Source: Agarophyton chilense
Taxonomy: Eukaryota; Rhodophyta; Florideophyceae; Gracilariales; Gracilariaceae
Assembly (NCBI GenBank): GCA_030374765.1
Contig: JARGXX010000080.1
Location: 1,550,001-1,614,000, forward strand
Direction of reading: 5' to 3'
Length of the DNA: 64,000 bases
In this document: piece by piece, positions 1 through 11,620 of the stretch
Position numbering within the stretch: position 1 is the first letter of the stretch
Layout of the letters: the number at the start of each line of letters is the position of its first letter
Program-made: the position numbers and the translations under genes
Notes under the pieces: generated by a model
The model's input: the letters and a program-made list of their open reading frames with translations, nothing else
The model's database searches: none
What the model was told of the DNA's origin: nothing

Positions 1-2
1 GG

Positions 3-839
3 CATGAGATCGAGAGTCCTCGTGGCTGTCCTGTGGAGCTTCCTCCTTCGATCACCTACGTAGGTTCCTTACTCGCGACTGATCCGTTTTCCGGTTATTG
101 GGTAGTCGTGTACAGTGAATTCATCGCGAAGATGGCCGTGTTCATCCTTTGGGATGTATACGACACATATCGTTTGTGGTATATGAGCTCGATTGCTCGC
201 CAATTTGCGAGAGAACTTGATCTGTCGCTCGTCCTGGGTTCACGTGCCAATCACGAAGAATTTCTGCGTCTGATGAATGTCATGGACCAAATTGACTGGA
301 CCCTCATTCCTTCTGAACAGCAGGCTAGAGAACGTTCTCGTCGCGAACATTCACCCGGAAGAATCGGTCCCAGAGGTGACTTTGTCTGGTACGACCCCTG
401 GACAAACCAGCATATCGACGGCGATCACGCCAAATTTCTGCGGGAAACTCTGCGAAAAATGCTTCCAACCCAGCTGACTGGTTACATACACGAGCCAACT
501 GCTCAGAATGACGACGCACTCGTTGACGAGATGCAAGAAATCGATTACGATGAAGAGCCAGAAGAGGTCATCCTCGAGGATCCCGCTTTCGGTGAGAACG
601 ACGGCATAGAGCGAGTGGTCCCTGCAGCGATGCAGAGCGCTATACCTGAGCCTGTTCGACCTGCAGTGGCTTCCCACGAGGCAGAGCTTGGCAATCTGAG
701 TCAGTTCCTCGAGGACGCTGGGATTCCTTCCCATCTTGTTCAAGGAAATCGACAGCAGATTCTGAATCTCTTGCGCTTTTCGATGGGTATCAACTCGAAG
801 CACCCGAATCCCTTACTTTCTTGCCTGCGGGCACTGTAA
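3..839 (+). CDS. Antisense retrotransposon protein (aORF) of element A, 5' end outside window
   Basis: An open frame runs from the window edge to a TAA at 837-839, about 278 codons without a stop. The first ATG/GTG-type start inside the window is not the true start, because the frame and the similarity continue to base 3. It aligns with the C-terminal half of the 591-aa protein at 32086-33861: the motif ELPPxxTYVGS, then a Trp-rich stretch, a YRLWY motif, a GDFxxxDPW motif (GDFVWYDPW here) and a C-terminal FLxxxGI/L segment with acidic linkers between. No known domain is recognised; function unknown. It is more intact than the pol of the same element. Whether it is expressed is inference. Confidence 0.7.
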   Translation, partial: HEIESPRGCPVELPPSITYVGSLLATDPFSGYWVVVYSEFIAKMAVFILWDVYDTYRLWYMSSIARQFARELDLSLVLGSRANHEEFLRLMNVMDQIDWTLIPSEQQARERSRREHSPGRIGPRGDFVWYDPWTNQHIDGDHAKFLRETLRKMLPTQLTGYIHEPTAQNDDALVDEMQEIDYDEEPEEVILEDPAFGENDGIERVVPAAMQSAIPEPVRPAVASHEAELGNLSQFLEDAGIPSHLVQGNRQQILNLLRFSMGINSKHPNPLLSCLRAL

Positions 840-872
840 CAAATCGACTAGCGGTAGTCTTGAGATATCCAA

Positions 873-878
873 AATAAA
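873..878 (+). terminator. AATAAA hexamer downstream of element A aORF
   Basis: AATAAA lies 34 nt after the stop of the plus-strand aORF and reads in the same direction. Equivalent hexamers follow the aORFs of elements B and C, so it is a plausible polyadenylation signal for an antisense transcript. Confidence 0.45.
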
Positions 879-926
879 TTGCTTTGATCTTCTGCAACTT
901 CTTTGCTTCTTCTTCTTTCTTCGGGG

Positions 927-1058
927 CCTCTCCTCTTCTTGCTTCACTTCTCACTTCTTGTGGACCTCCACTCTTCTTGCTTTACTTTTCACTTCTTGTG
1001 TGCCTCCACTCTTCTTGCTTCACTTTTCCCTTCTTGTAGACCTCCACTTCATTCTTCC
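927..1058. repeat. 38-bp tandem repeat, about 3.5 copies
   Basis: Three successive 38-bp units begin at 927, 965 and 1003, with a partial unit from 1041. Each starts with CCTC and contains CTCTTCTTGCTT and an ACTTCTTGT core. The strand is strongly pyrimidine-rich. The array sits in the spacer between the convergent 3' ends of pol and the aORF of element A. Confidence 0.85.
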
Positions 1059-1172
1059 TTCTCCTGGAGTTACTTCATACTTCTGTAGTGTTCAGATTCG
1101 ATCAGGCTCTTCTGACACAACCAAACCGACGAGAGCGTCATCAATGGTGTCTGGGACATCCAGTTTAGCACG

Positions 1173-3640
1173 TCAGCAGTACGCTAGCACATGTGATCGT
1201 GATAGATTGCGTATGGGCTCCCATGTATCGTCTTCGGGTTGATACCCATACCAACGCCCTTTAAACAGTAAACTGTTGTTCTTTGCACGCCATCCATGAT
1301 CTAGAATGCGTTCGATGATAAATTCCATCTCCTCAGTTGCGGACTCCTCAGTCGGGGTGACGCTCCTGTCAACAGGTTCCGTAGCGTTCGCTGTAGCGTT
1401 CGGAACCGTTTCATCACGTTCTGTCGTCTCATCCACATCCGAGGTTCTCAAAGCCAGTCTTCTGGTTTCCATACCTTCCAGTCTGGCCGGTGCTTCCAAC
1501 TTCCTTCTCGGTTTTCCGACCCTTGCGGCGAAAACGCGACTTCAGTTGCCACTGTACGCCTTAGGCTTGCCCCTATGGGCTTCTTCTCTTCCGGATTTAA
1601 GGTGTCCGGATGTTCTGGGGGTCCTAAATGCTCGTTATCCACCGCGAATGGGTCAGCCGATACAGTCATACTGTCTCCATGGGGCGTCTCCACAATTGAG
1701 GTGTCCCTTGTGAACTTCTTCTTTTCTTGAGACCTGCTGCGCTCCTCAGAGAGAGTTACGCTCTTCAATACGTTTTACGGAATTGGCTTGCTGATCTCAA
1801 CTTCAGTTCCTTCTGATTCTACGCCAAATGGCGATTCTGTTCCGTCATCAGGACTCCCTGTAGAGCCTTCACGACTTCTGATATGTGAGGTTTCATCCTC
1901 AATTTCTTTCACGTAAACCGCGTGGTCTGAGGGAGTGACTGCAGTTTGCTGCGCGCTCAATTTGCGGATCACCGTGTCTCCTCTCATTGATACAGTGGGA
2001 GCTTTGATTATGTCATGGGCGGATGCACTGTTTGTCGCAGAACTGTTGTTCAGCCCTGTAAGTCGGATCTCCGGACTCTTTTCACCACGTGGCATTTTTG
2101 GTTTTTTTTTCCTTGCGACCGTACGTCCGCAAGCTCCTGCACAACTAATGGCTGTGGTGGCTCCTACCCCTCAACATCTCTACGTGTGGAATCCTCTCGC
2201 TTTACGTCAGCTTCTTGATCTGGCGCACCAAGTACTCGGTCGCGAGAAATGCGCTCCACCTCAGTACCTCTCCGTATTACCTCGGTATATTCGTCAAATT
2301 CGACAACTTCGTGCGGTCCTGTAGCGATCAGTGCTAACTTATGACGGCGTTTCCGTTCCTTTTCCTCTCCGATCTTTCGGCTATCTTTCCATTCCACTCT
2401 CACGAAAACGTGTCCTCCGACTTGGATATCCGGGAGTGCCCGTCGCATTGACGTGTCGTAATTACGCTTGTAGCGCGCTTGGGCCTTTCCCATCTCTTCT
2501 GCAGCCTGTGTAGTGCGTTTGCACAACTCATTCCTCCAGCGTAAGTGAAACTGAGCCGGCGTCGGCACTGACTCTTCTTCGGTTCAGTCCGAATCTACCT
2601 TGATTGGCAAAGCCGCTGGTCGTCGACATATTGCCAATTCAAAGGGTGTTAGCTTAGTCGACGAATACACTTGCGTATTGTACGCCTAGCAAAGCGTAGC
2701 TGTATACAGATCCCAGTCCTTCGGGTGTTCTCCGATGTAGCGCCGAATTGCGGCGAGTAGTGTACGGTTGTATCGCTCCACCTGCCCGTTACAATGCGGA
2801 TGATACGTCGTGGTGAACACGTTCTTAACTCCAATTATCCTTCATACATCTTGAAAGAAGCTTGCAACGAAGTGCTTCCCTTTATCTGAGAGCAGAGTAT
2901 CCGGTGGTCCGTTGTAATAGACCCAATGGTGCATAAACTCTCGTGCTATCACCGAAGCAGTAATCTGTTTCAGCTGAAAAGTCTTATCCAGCTTAAAAAA
3001 GCGGTCAGTTATTACCAAATGGTATCTGTTTCCCCGCTTCCAGCGGATCAAATCCCCAAGTATGTCAATACTGACATATTGTAGAAGTGCGATTGCTGGG
3101 AACAGCTTCAGGGGCTTCTTCTTTTTCCAGAGCTTCACTCTATTCCTCGCGCACGTTACGCACATCTTAGATTTCGCATGATAATCCATTGCCAAAGTTG
3201 GCCAATAAATGTCCCTTCTGAGGGTTAGATACAGCTTCGTACATCCTGGGTGACCAGACATTTGCGAATAATGTGCCAAATGCAGTACTCTGCTCTTGAG
3301 AGCGTGCGGTATCACGATTTGCTCATTCGATTCAACAGTTCAAACAAAGATTCCTCGATCGTCGAGACGAAAAGGCAACACCTCCCCCCCGTTAAGACGA
3401 GAGCGAATAGCAGGGCAGGAGGCATCTGTGACTTCTTCACGTAATAGCTCTTCAAGAGAGATCCGTTCGAGTTGATCTTCTGGATCAATGTCCATAGTCT
3501 GGGCTACCAGTCATTCCATTTGATAATCCTCTTCTTCTAGATCTTTTAGTTCTTCTTCTTTCGTTCTCGAATTTTCCGTTACCAAACATGGTATTTCATC
3601 ATCGATTTCCAATTGGGTTTCTTTCAAGCGTCGAAATATA
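1173..3640 (-). pseudogene. Element A pol remnant: linker, integrase, chromodomain
   Basis: Read from 3640 downwards: an acidic linker, then an HHCC zinc-binding integrase head (CVTC is clear near 3170) and an integrase core with SIDILG and LSDKGKHF (catalytic Asp residues) at 3315-2842. After a frameshift at about 2840 comes NGQVERYNRT (catalytic Glu) near 2790, then the integrase C-terminus to 2164. Two further open pieces (2095-1775 and 1768-1448) are charged spacer. The last piece (1499-1173) ends in a chromodomain with FIIERILDH and GRWYGYQPEDDTWEP. At least two in-frame stops and several frameshifts make it non-functional. In living elements integrase inserts the cDNA, and chromodomains target chromatin. 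Confidence 0.85.
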
Positions 3641-6600
3641 ACGCAGACGAAATATAAGTAGTTCTTGGTTGCGTAGAAGAACATGAACCCAATGTTTCAG
3701 ACATATGGGCTCCTGTGGGCAAAGACTTCAACTGTTACACCGGCACGAACAGCAGATCCCGACGCGAAATGGAAAGTCTGAAGAAAAAGGTTGATAAAAT
3801 GATTTACATGAAGAAAAAGACAGCCGGTCCTACGTGCCCGTCACAAGTACATCGCGCTAAACAAATTACAAAACCAAATTCTGTCCGAGATGTATTCTCT
3901 CACGTATAATAGAAACCTAGATAATGAAGATGAGGAGCCCAAAAATTGAGTTCAAGAATCTAGTGCAGAACAACCGATTGCAAATGAACAAAAAACCGAG
4001 ACAAAAAGCGTAAAAACCTTGGTTGCTCGAAGCGTTTCTCGGAAAAGGAAAAGAACACAAACAGACGACCGTGCATCCTTTTCCAAACGACTTGGAGTTC
4101 ACTTGGTAAAAACTGTTAGCAAAATGACCAAATCTATGGTGCAGTTGGTTGAAGGGCAGTTGAGAAGAGAACACTGAGAGTTGGCTGCGAGTCGCGATAT
4201 AGAGAGGCCGGTACCTCAGTCTATTGAAAGAAAGATAGAATGGATATTTGGTAGACGAAATGGCGGTGGAGACACTTTTCATGAAACGTAGCAATAAGAA
4301 AACTCGACGTCGTAGATTGTGTCCTCGGCTCGAGTTTCTTGCGCATGTTGGTGCGTAGACAATGATGTGCGAACTGAACCACTTTATCCGACGAGGAGCA
4401 CGCCACTTTTTATCAAGGTTTGCCGCAGAGATGGCATCGTTGTCGGGGACGTCTACGAAAAAGAAGATCTGTTGGTGATGGAGCACCAAGCCGAACATGG
4501 ATCAATTCGGAAAGCAACTTATGGTATCGAGGACATAATTTGCTTGCAAATACGGACGAAGAGTGTTGGTAGTCGTATTTCATCCCCCAAAAGAGAATCT
4601 GAGCTCGTTGAAACAACAATATACGCACAGATACCATGTACAAGTGATATCGCGAACGTAGGCGCGACGGAGGTTGAGCACTGGGGTGGTGGCAAAGGGT
4701 TCTTAAACGGTGGTGCTTGGTGTGTTGTTATATAAAAAATCTGCGGGAGGCTGACTGGGGATGGCGCAAGCAGTTGTAGAGTAGAGACGCTCACATCAGG
4801 TGGTTTGTGACAGAGCAATGGGTTCATAAGGTGAGCGATGATGGTTCGCACAAGAAGAACACGAGGGTGAAAGTTGGGTCCAATAGAAGCTCCGAAGCGA
4901 GAGGGTTTGCAAGGGGGAGGGGGAGTGAGCTCCTAGGCTGACGAATAAAGTCAGTAACTAGAGCCTCCTTGAGCGGATTCAAGCAGCGCGCACTGGCGAT
5001 GATGAGCTTCTTGTGTGCGTATGGCATTAGACGGGTTCAGTAGTGGCGGGGGAATGCAAGATGGCGGCGGCGAACTTGATTATTGTGGCAACCTCACTGA
5101 CGATCGTCATGGTTTCAATGGCTGGCGGGTGTGTGGTGGAACGGCGCAGAGTGAGGTGCATGCTTTTGTTTTGCGTTTCGATCGTGCATCGGGCGCGAGC
5201 TTCTGTCTCCGTGAACTAAATTACGAGAAAACTTGCTGCCAAGCTATTTGTTTGCTTGCCTTCTGGATTGCTTCCTTTCAAGCGCACTAAGCGTTGGTGT
5301 GTCCGTGGATTGGAGCATGCGAGCATAAATGTGTATGCTTCGCGAATGAGTGGTATTTTCGACTTCATGACGGTGTGGTTTCATATTGATCTCCTGCTGC
5401 GAAAGCGATGTTACGTGGATGTGAAATGCGTTTTTACAGTGTGCGTCCACGCACGCACAGAACAATTGATGTAATGCATGTGGGTGATGTTCATATGTGC
5501 ATGATGCATTGATGCCTTTCTTCATCAGATTTTGTGCCGTACACTTTGAAGAAGACCCATCATGAACAACTGCGATCGCGCGCAACAAGTCTGCTGCACC
5601 ATGATGATAGCAGCTGGGGGGGGGGGGGGGGGGGGGGGGGCATCGGGCTCGTCGCATGTTCAGCAAAATGGGCATAATGTCATCTTCGGTGACATGAGAG
5701 ACATACGCTCGTTGCTGTTAGCCCTGGCGCTCCAAGTCTCAACCTTCTTCCACGAGGCCTTTGCATCTGCCGCAACACGTGCGTCTACTTTTCGCAGTTC
5801 TTTCGACTTTCGCCGGGTATGCGCTGTTTCTTACGCACCGTCCTGCGCAGGACCGCCGCGAGACTGGCGCGAGAATAGAATGCTGCACAATTCTCAACTT
5901 CGCAATCCCGTTGCGCTCAGCAAAAGCGGGGCGGTGAAGAGATGCCCTGGTGTGGACCACTCCAGTGTTGGAGAACTGTGCGAAGTGAACTGCGGACAAG
6001 CAAACTCCAACATAACCACCGTTCACAGCGACCTCTTACCAGCGCCCGCCGTGGCGACGTTAAAGATTTGGCGCGAATGGCGCGTGTTTGGCGCGCTTAT
6101 CAAAAATTGTAATATGCGCGCCAACAAAATTGGAAACGCAGTTCCTTGTGCCATCTGCAAATTGTGTTGACGGGCGCTTCAAAACTGATTAGTTTGTGGG
6201 CGTTTCAGCGGTTTGTCTCGGGAGAGCGAGGTGCAACTCTGCGCGCGCCCCAGAAATGTGTGCTCTATCTGCGAGAGGCGGGGCGCTCGATCGAAACTTC
6301 TCAGGCGCTCCCGTTCAGCGCGCACGTACATCTCTTTGGTCGCATTGCGTCTAACGCACCAGCACCAATGTCTTGCTTACAATGGAGCGTTGTTGCTGCT
6401 TTGCGCACTTTGTTTCGGTACTCAACGACGCGGAGCCCCGTCGTGGTCGGACATTTGATCCCGGAGCCGTCGCAATCCAAAAAACTACATAGAATGATTA
6501 TTCAATCGGCCATTATGCCCCACCACCACCGCTGTCTCAGCTTGCACTCCCCCATTCGTCTCGTCGTCCGACACACCCGCAACCTGCGCGCTGATCTCTT

Positions 6601-7039
6601 CGCAACCGTCCTACCTCGCGCCTTTTTCCTGGTTTTGCTCCGTGTAACTAAGGGTGGCCGCTGTGCCTGCGTCGCTGTTTAAAATTAGTTTCACAACGTG
6701 CAATACCGCGATCATAATGAATCTATTCGACGATCGACCAACATAATCAAACAATGCATTTATGCGGCGGATGAATTCCAGCACAGTCTTGTTGCCACTT
6801 TGATGCTTTCCAATGAAGTCCGGTTTTCCGAAAATTTACAGAGATACATGCTAAAGCCAAAAGTAATAACTAATTTCATATGCTAGGGTCAAAGATCTAG
6901 CTGTACGAAGGTTTCATGTCCACGATTTATGTGTCAAATTCGTTTGACAAGTGCTGCTAGGAGCTAAGATAACTACACAAGGTAATGAACAACTACAGCG
7001 AGAACCTTTGTCGGGATAATTTCGAGAGGCACACAAAAA
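3641..7039. other. Intergenic stretch without a recognisable gene
   Basis: No open frame here shows a familiar motif or codon-usage signal. The stretch 3715-4740 has fragmentary Lys/Arg-rich frames broken by many stops and may be a decayed transposon or gene. The 138-aa frame at 4319-4735 and the 202-aa frame at 5562-6170 are low-information; the latter is built around a poly-G run. Confidence 0.5.
5616..5640. repeat. 25-base poly-G homopolymer
   Basis: An uninterrupted run of 25 G. Its length in the assembly may be inaccurate. No gene is attached to it. Confidence 0.9.
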
Positions 7040-7620
7040 TCAAACTTTTTGTCGTCTAAAGTCAACCGAATACTTTCGGGGTTCAGTGTAGCAAAAAAGC
7101 ATTATTTCGTGCGATAGCCATGTATTTGAACACCTTCGATGGTATTCGAACGTTGCGGCTCGTTGCAAACGTAACATTGGGCACCCTATGGCTCCCATGT
7201 CCGAATAAATTGTGTGTGGCGCTTCGTATACCTCAGCAATTTGGTTCTGTCCAATGGATTCGCATACAATAAATGGCACGTAACGCTGAGCATGCTACCG
7301 CGTTTGTAATGGCTGACAGTTAGCTTCTTTTTGAATCTTCGAAAGGCAGCCTTCAAGCGTCGAATCTGCCATTCAGCGCTTTGCCGCTGGCTGAGATACA
7401 TTCGTTGAAATGTAAAACCTGTGACAGCACAATCTTAAGACGCGGGCATGAAGATCATTTCGTTTTTTTAGGACACGAGCCGATTATCTGTTTTTAATCC
7501 GGCTGTTACTAACGAGATCACTATATCCTAAGATGGCATAGCCAGCAGTCGTGTTACCGTCTTCATTCAACGAAAGACAGTACAGTCCTGAAACATACGC
7601 AAGCTTTCTGTCATACAAGA
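7040..7620 (-). pseudogene. PIF/Harbinger-like DDE transposase, C-terminal part (split by element B)
   Basis: Minus-strand translation gives a YAILGYSDLV segment near 7500, which fits the second catalytic-Asp region of Harbinger DDE transposases. It is followed at 7401-7186 by SQRQSAEWQIRRLK, matching the third catalytic region of the family (typically RQxAEWGMRxLQ). Frames shift several times. Element B begins at 7621, and the upstream part of this transposase continues on the far side of B at 34873. The family call rests on motif recognition, not alignment. Confidence 0.5.
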
Positions 7621-8170
7621 TGTTGTATAAACCAAAACAGTAGTGGGGGTGTAAGATCTATCGGTTTCAGGGAGCGCCCAAAGGGCTCGACCTAGGACGC
7701 AGAGGTTGAAGATACCCGTAAGGTTTTGCAGCACCAGCCACTGAAGGGTGCCACAGGAACGGTGGTCGTACTGAGACCACGTTGGGAGACGGTGATGCAC
7801 AGCACACGCGGGTTCAGAAAACCGTAAGGACACTAGACTTGCCTTCATGGTCGAATGTAGAAACCGAAAGAGGTAAAAGAAGTCTAGTAGGTGCTCAACT
7901 TTACAATATTGATCGGGGTGGCCATGCCTGGTGAAGATGTATCTCTTACCTACCACCCGACCTACGGTGGCGTTCCTCGCCACGTGGCCACTGGGAGGTG
8001 CATTTGAGGTGTGCCTTCTTGTGTACTTAATGCTATCTATCTAATACTAAATTAGTGAAAAGCCGTACTAATTGCTAACTAAACCACCGTAGTACTTGAC
8101 GCATGCAGGCAACCATCCACGTCCAACACGAGGCTATCATTACCTTCTTGGTGTAGCTCACTATAGTACA
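7621..8170 (-). repeat. Element B 3' LTR
   Basis: About 550 bp, bounded by TG at 7621 and CA at 8170. It aligns over its whole length with the interrupted right LTR; shared blocks include GCTCGACCTAGGACGC, GGTCGAATGTAGAAACC and AACTTTACAATATTGAT. The divergence between the two copies is clearly larger than between the LTRs of C or D, so B is the older insertion. Confidence 0.85.
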
Positions 8171-8184
8171 GATTCCCCTCCTAG
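8171..8184 (-). other. Element B polypurine tract
   Basis: Immediately inside the 3' LTR the minus strand reads AGGAGGGGAATC just before the LTR terminus. This is the position and composition expected of a plus-strand priming tract. Confidence 0.6.
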
Positions 8185-8642
8185 CGACAGCCACGCCCCG
8201 AGACTGTATCTTAGTGCGTTCGCCAATGTGTTATACCACAGTGCAGCAGTTCCCAGTGCGAGATACACTATACTGTTTGGTAGTGCCGCGCCGTGAGACG
8301 AACAGTTTCGATCACCGTCGTGGTGCTTGAGAATCATCTCCCGTGGTCGTTCGTAACGGCTTCGAAATTACGCTTCCCTCGATGGTTGTCAACGCTGGCC
8401 GGAATTTCATGTACTAATCGGTTTTTGTCTCGTTCTCCGTTGCAAGTTTCGTGTGCGTTCCGTGCCAGACATCCGTCATATCTCGTTGGTTTCTTCTCCG
8501 TTCCTTTTTCCTTCGTCGCGCGTTACCCTCTTGGTTTTATCGTCTCAGGTCGTCTTCTATCTCTTCTCTTCCGTACCGTATTGGCTGGCTCGAATTGGTC
8601 GCGATGCGTGCGGATTTCCCAAAATCTCGTTGTGGCAGTTGA

Positions 8643-10150
8643 ATGTCCGCCAAAGGGTCAACCGAGCACGGTGATCGCTCTCGCCGTGTGTCCAACCCGA
8701 TTACAGGTGTGGGTTTCGTGTCGGTGGGGCCCTTTCGGTTTTTCCCCGCTCAATCAGCGGAGAATTGGAGCACCTTCGAGGAAACATTGCACAACCATCA
8801 TGGTTTGCAGCGAGCGCCAACCCGACCATCGGAAGTTACATAGACCCTGGTGCCGAGGTAATACTGCGTTGGTCTGCTTTTCCATCCCTGTTGGTCACCA
8901 TGTCTGGTAAGTGTCCCCGCCGTTCGAACTGCAGCCGTGAAGTCTCGAAGCCTCTGATCCACTACCTCTTTCGGGGTTGTGGTTGTGGCCAGTTCGCTAC
9001 CGTTCTGGTTTTCTCTTCATCAACAATCCTGGCGAATCGTTTGGTTTCCATACAAGGGCCAGACAGTACGATCCGTACTTATTAAATAGCCCGTCGGCCA
9101 ACCTCAAACCTTATGGTCTGCTCCCAAAGGAAGTCAACCCACTGCATTTGGAGGCCATTTCTTGACCTGTCCCGATTAACACCGCTGGATTGGGTTTGCA
9201 GTTTAAACATCCGACCCTTCCTGGTTATGCCTCATGGCACCGTTGGGACAGCCCCCGTCCTGGCGCCGTGCCACTAGTTTTACTGATGCGGTCCAAGGAG
9301 AAACCTTCCCGTCCTGGGAGACAAGCTGGCTTTCGGAAGCATCAGCAGCATTCACCGTTTCGGTTTATTATCCCTCACACCATCCCGAGCAACCTACCTT
9401 ATCTGCGTTGTACAGACGAGTTTTTCTACTTCTGCACCTGGTGGGACTGTTGCACCGTATCTGTACGTCGATGAAATGGCTGAAGCTTAACTCCGATATA
9501 ATGATGTTCAACAAACACTTCAATACCATTCACTGATTAGATCGTGACCGTTGGGGCGAGGACGCTGCCAACGAGGCCCAGATCCGTTGTCGGAGTAGTC
9601 TCGTTCGTACCATGCAAGGCTTTCACTGCAAGCAGTTCTTTTCTCAAATGACTGAGAATCTCCACAAGTGATACGTTACCGACCGAGCCTGGTGAAATGG
9701 CCTCGTGCGTCCCGACTCCTCCCATGCTGGCCTACTTTGGCAGCCATTCCGACCGAAGCGAGTGGTACTATCATACCATTTGGTCTGTGGCTCTCGCGGA
9801 GCGGGCCGTTCTGGTTGCCCTTCTAGCTGTTAAGGTCTCTCGCGACGGTATTACCTAAGGCAGCCATTGCTCTGACCCTCGGATACCCAGAGAGGTGTGT
9901 GGATCTCCGGTGGATGTCGAGTAGACGTGCATAAGATGTACATTAGGCTACACGGGTGGACAGATGATGTACGGTGGATGTTAAAATTTGACATTTTCGA
10001 ACCCGGGACTGTGTACCCGATGAGAGCGTGATGGGCCGGATATTTGTTGACGGACAAAGGACATTCCATGTCTGGATTGCAGTCCAAAGAACAAAAAGAG
10101 ATTTAAGATTGATGTATGGTTGATGTAATTTGTTTCGCAACTGGCATTTG
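8643..10150 (+). pseudogene. Element B antisense protein (aORF), N-terminal and middle part, decayed
   Basis: The frame starts about 470 bp inside the 3' LTR and reads away from it, as in C and D. A likely start at 8643 gives MSAKGSTEHGDRSRR, similar in style to MAARHDQSASDTGS in C. Motifs recur in order but in shifting frames: QYDPYLLN with NPLHLEAI near 9040-9160; HSPFRFIIP with CTDEFFYFC near 9350-9440 (C has APFEFPIP and GEMSYC); PTPPMLAYFGS near 9715 (C has ELPPVFTYVGS); and HKMYIRLHGWTDDVRW near 9930-9985 (A has HEEFLRLMNVMDQIDW). Many stops and frameshifts disable it, and an insertion cuts it at about 10.2 kb. Confidence 0.6.
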
Positions 10151-10637
10151 GAAAAATGACTCGACACAGAGCCTTCCATCCTATTCTGTTATCAACGGTA
10201 ACGTTATGGACATGGCCGCTACAGCTATAATATAACCTTTGTGTAGCGTTACAGCTAGAGCTGATCTACTCTTATTTCTAGCGCCTGTCTGTGTGGGCAT
10301 GAGCAAGACGCCACCGCAAGCGTTTGGAAGAAAGCTCTTCGATGCGCACTCGTCAGCGCTTCATCAAAGCTTAAAAGCAGTAACAGTTAGAAAGAATGGA
10401 ATCAAGCCAGTCCCGCAAGACATACTGCCTGCTTTTCACTCCAGACTGGGGCACGGACATCACAGTACTTTGGAGAGAATGCCGTAGCTACGCGAAAGCT
10501 TTCTAGACTCGCTGTTTTTGAAGAGCAGACTGATTCACAACGAGACGAAGCTCTTGGTGGGGGTGCTGCGCTGATCGCTCGGCCGTAGCTGGTCGCAAAA
10601 AAGCGTCTAACAACTGCACATCAGTGTCGAGAAGGTC

Positions 10638-11620
10638 TTGGCGGCGGTATGCACGGGCGCCATCGAGATGCACACGTTAACGATGAGCGTTCTGTGCGCA
10701 GAGCGGCTGCATATGAAAGAGACGGTGGCGCTTGCCGCGCTGCTGTACACATTAGACGGTGCCTATGGGCTCAAGGCTTTGATCGTGGAAGTTATGCGTG
10801 TGCGACATGGAGACCACAAAGAACTGGATGGGATGTGCGTGGCGACAAGACGCTCGGTGAGCGCATCGTTTTCTTGTACGCCTCGCTACAATCAGGTGTA
10901 CGAGCACATTGCCGAGCCGCATGACGACATGCAATCGTGCAATCTGCTGACGGCGCGGCTGTCTATTCGCCTGCACGAGCGCTATAGAATACGCGTGGAA
11001 TTCAGTGTGTGCCAGTCAAGCCGACCCAATTATTGCCCCAATTGCGTGACGTGGCGCTAGAAACGGGCATGCGCTTCGCCAGAGACGGCCCGGAACTGCA
11101 GAAGATATTCGACAACGGCGAACCGATGATGGTCATGCATGCGCGCCATACCAGTGCCAGGTTGCACGCATGGGTGCGCTTGTGGCGTGGATTCGTGAAG
11201 TTACCTGCCCTTTCTAGCGCCGAGAAGTTTGCCAACGTGGTGGGCGGTGACGGAGCGCAGATATATATCGCCAGCACCCTACAATCCTGCTACATGGAGA
11301 AGATGGCTGCCACAGCCAAAGCGCTGCGCTACGACGCATACGTAATCGTGACGGGCAGACAGAACGACATCACGGGCGTGGATTTGGGCGCCTTTCCTCA
11401 TACCGTGCTTCCGTGTGGCAGTCGGGAAGGCAGTGGCGCATCTACGCGGCGCCAGGTGCGCTTTCGAGCACGCTCTGCACAGCGAAAAGAATGCCCCCCG
11501 AGGCGCGTGCAGCGCGCGGCGGGCGACAAGAGACGTTTCGAATTTAAAAGTACGGGCGGCACGGCAAAGATGTCAACGGCTTGTTTGACCGGCGCGCTGC
11601 AGCCCCGCGGCCGGCTTTAA
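10638..11620 (+). pseudogene. Unrecognised two-frame coding relic in GC-rich island
   Basis: Two overlapping plus-strand frames, 10638-11060 and 11009-11620, look like one gene with a -1 shift. The first carries MKETVALAALLYTLDGAYG; the second carries RFARDGPELQKIFDNGEP and ALRYDAYVIVTGRQNDITG, which have normal protein composition, followed by an Arg-rich tail. I recognise no domain. It lies inside the block that interrupts element B, so it may be cargo of a DNA transposon or captured host sequence. It could also be chance open frames in GC-rich DNA. Confidence 0.3.

Larger units (their letters stand above)
1..3640 (-). mobile_element. Element A: truncated Ty3/gypsy chromovirus-like retrotransposon
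   Basis: Pol reads on the minus strand from about 3640 (RNase H-integrase linker) through integrase to a chromodomain ending at 1173. An extra gene reads on the plus strand from the window edge to 839. The 3' LTR would lie left of base 1 and is not visible. The 5' part (gag, protease, reverse transcriptase, 5' LTR) is missing beyond about 3640, where similarity to the linker stops. The element is old: pol has several stops and frameshifts. The layout, with pol and an opposite-strand gene meeting tail to tail 334 bp apart, is the same as in element C. Confidence 0.8.

Noticed and set aside
5562-6170. 202-codon plus-strand frame with a Gly run
   Set aside because: It depends on a 25-base poly-G tract and otherwise has no protein-like pattern or known motif.
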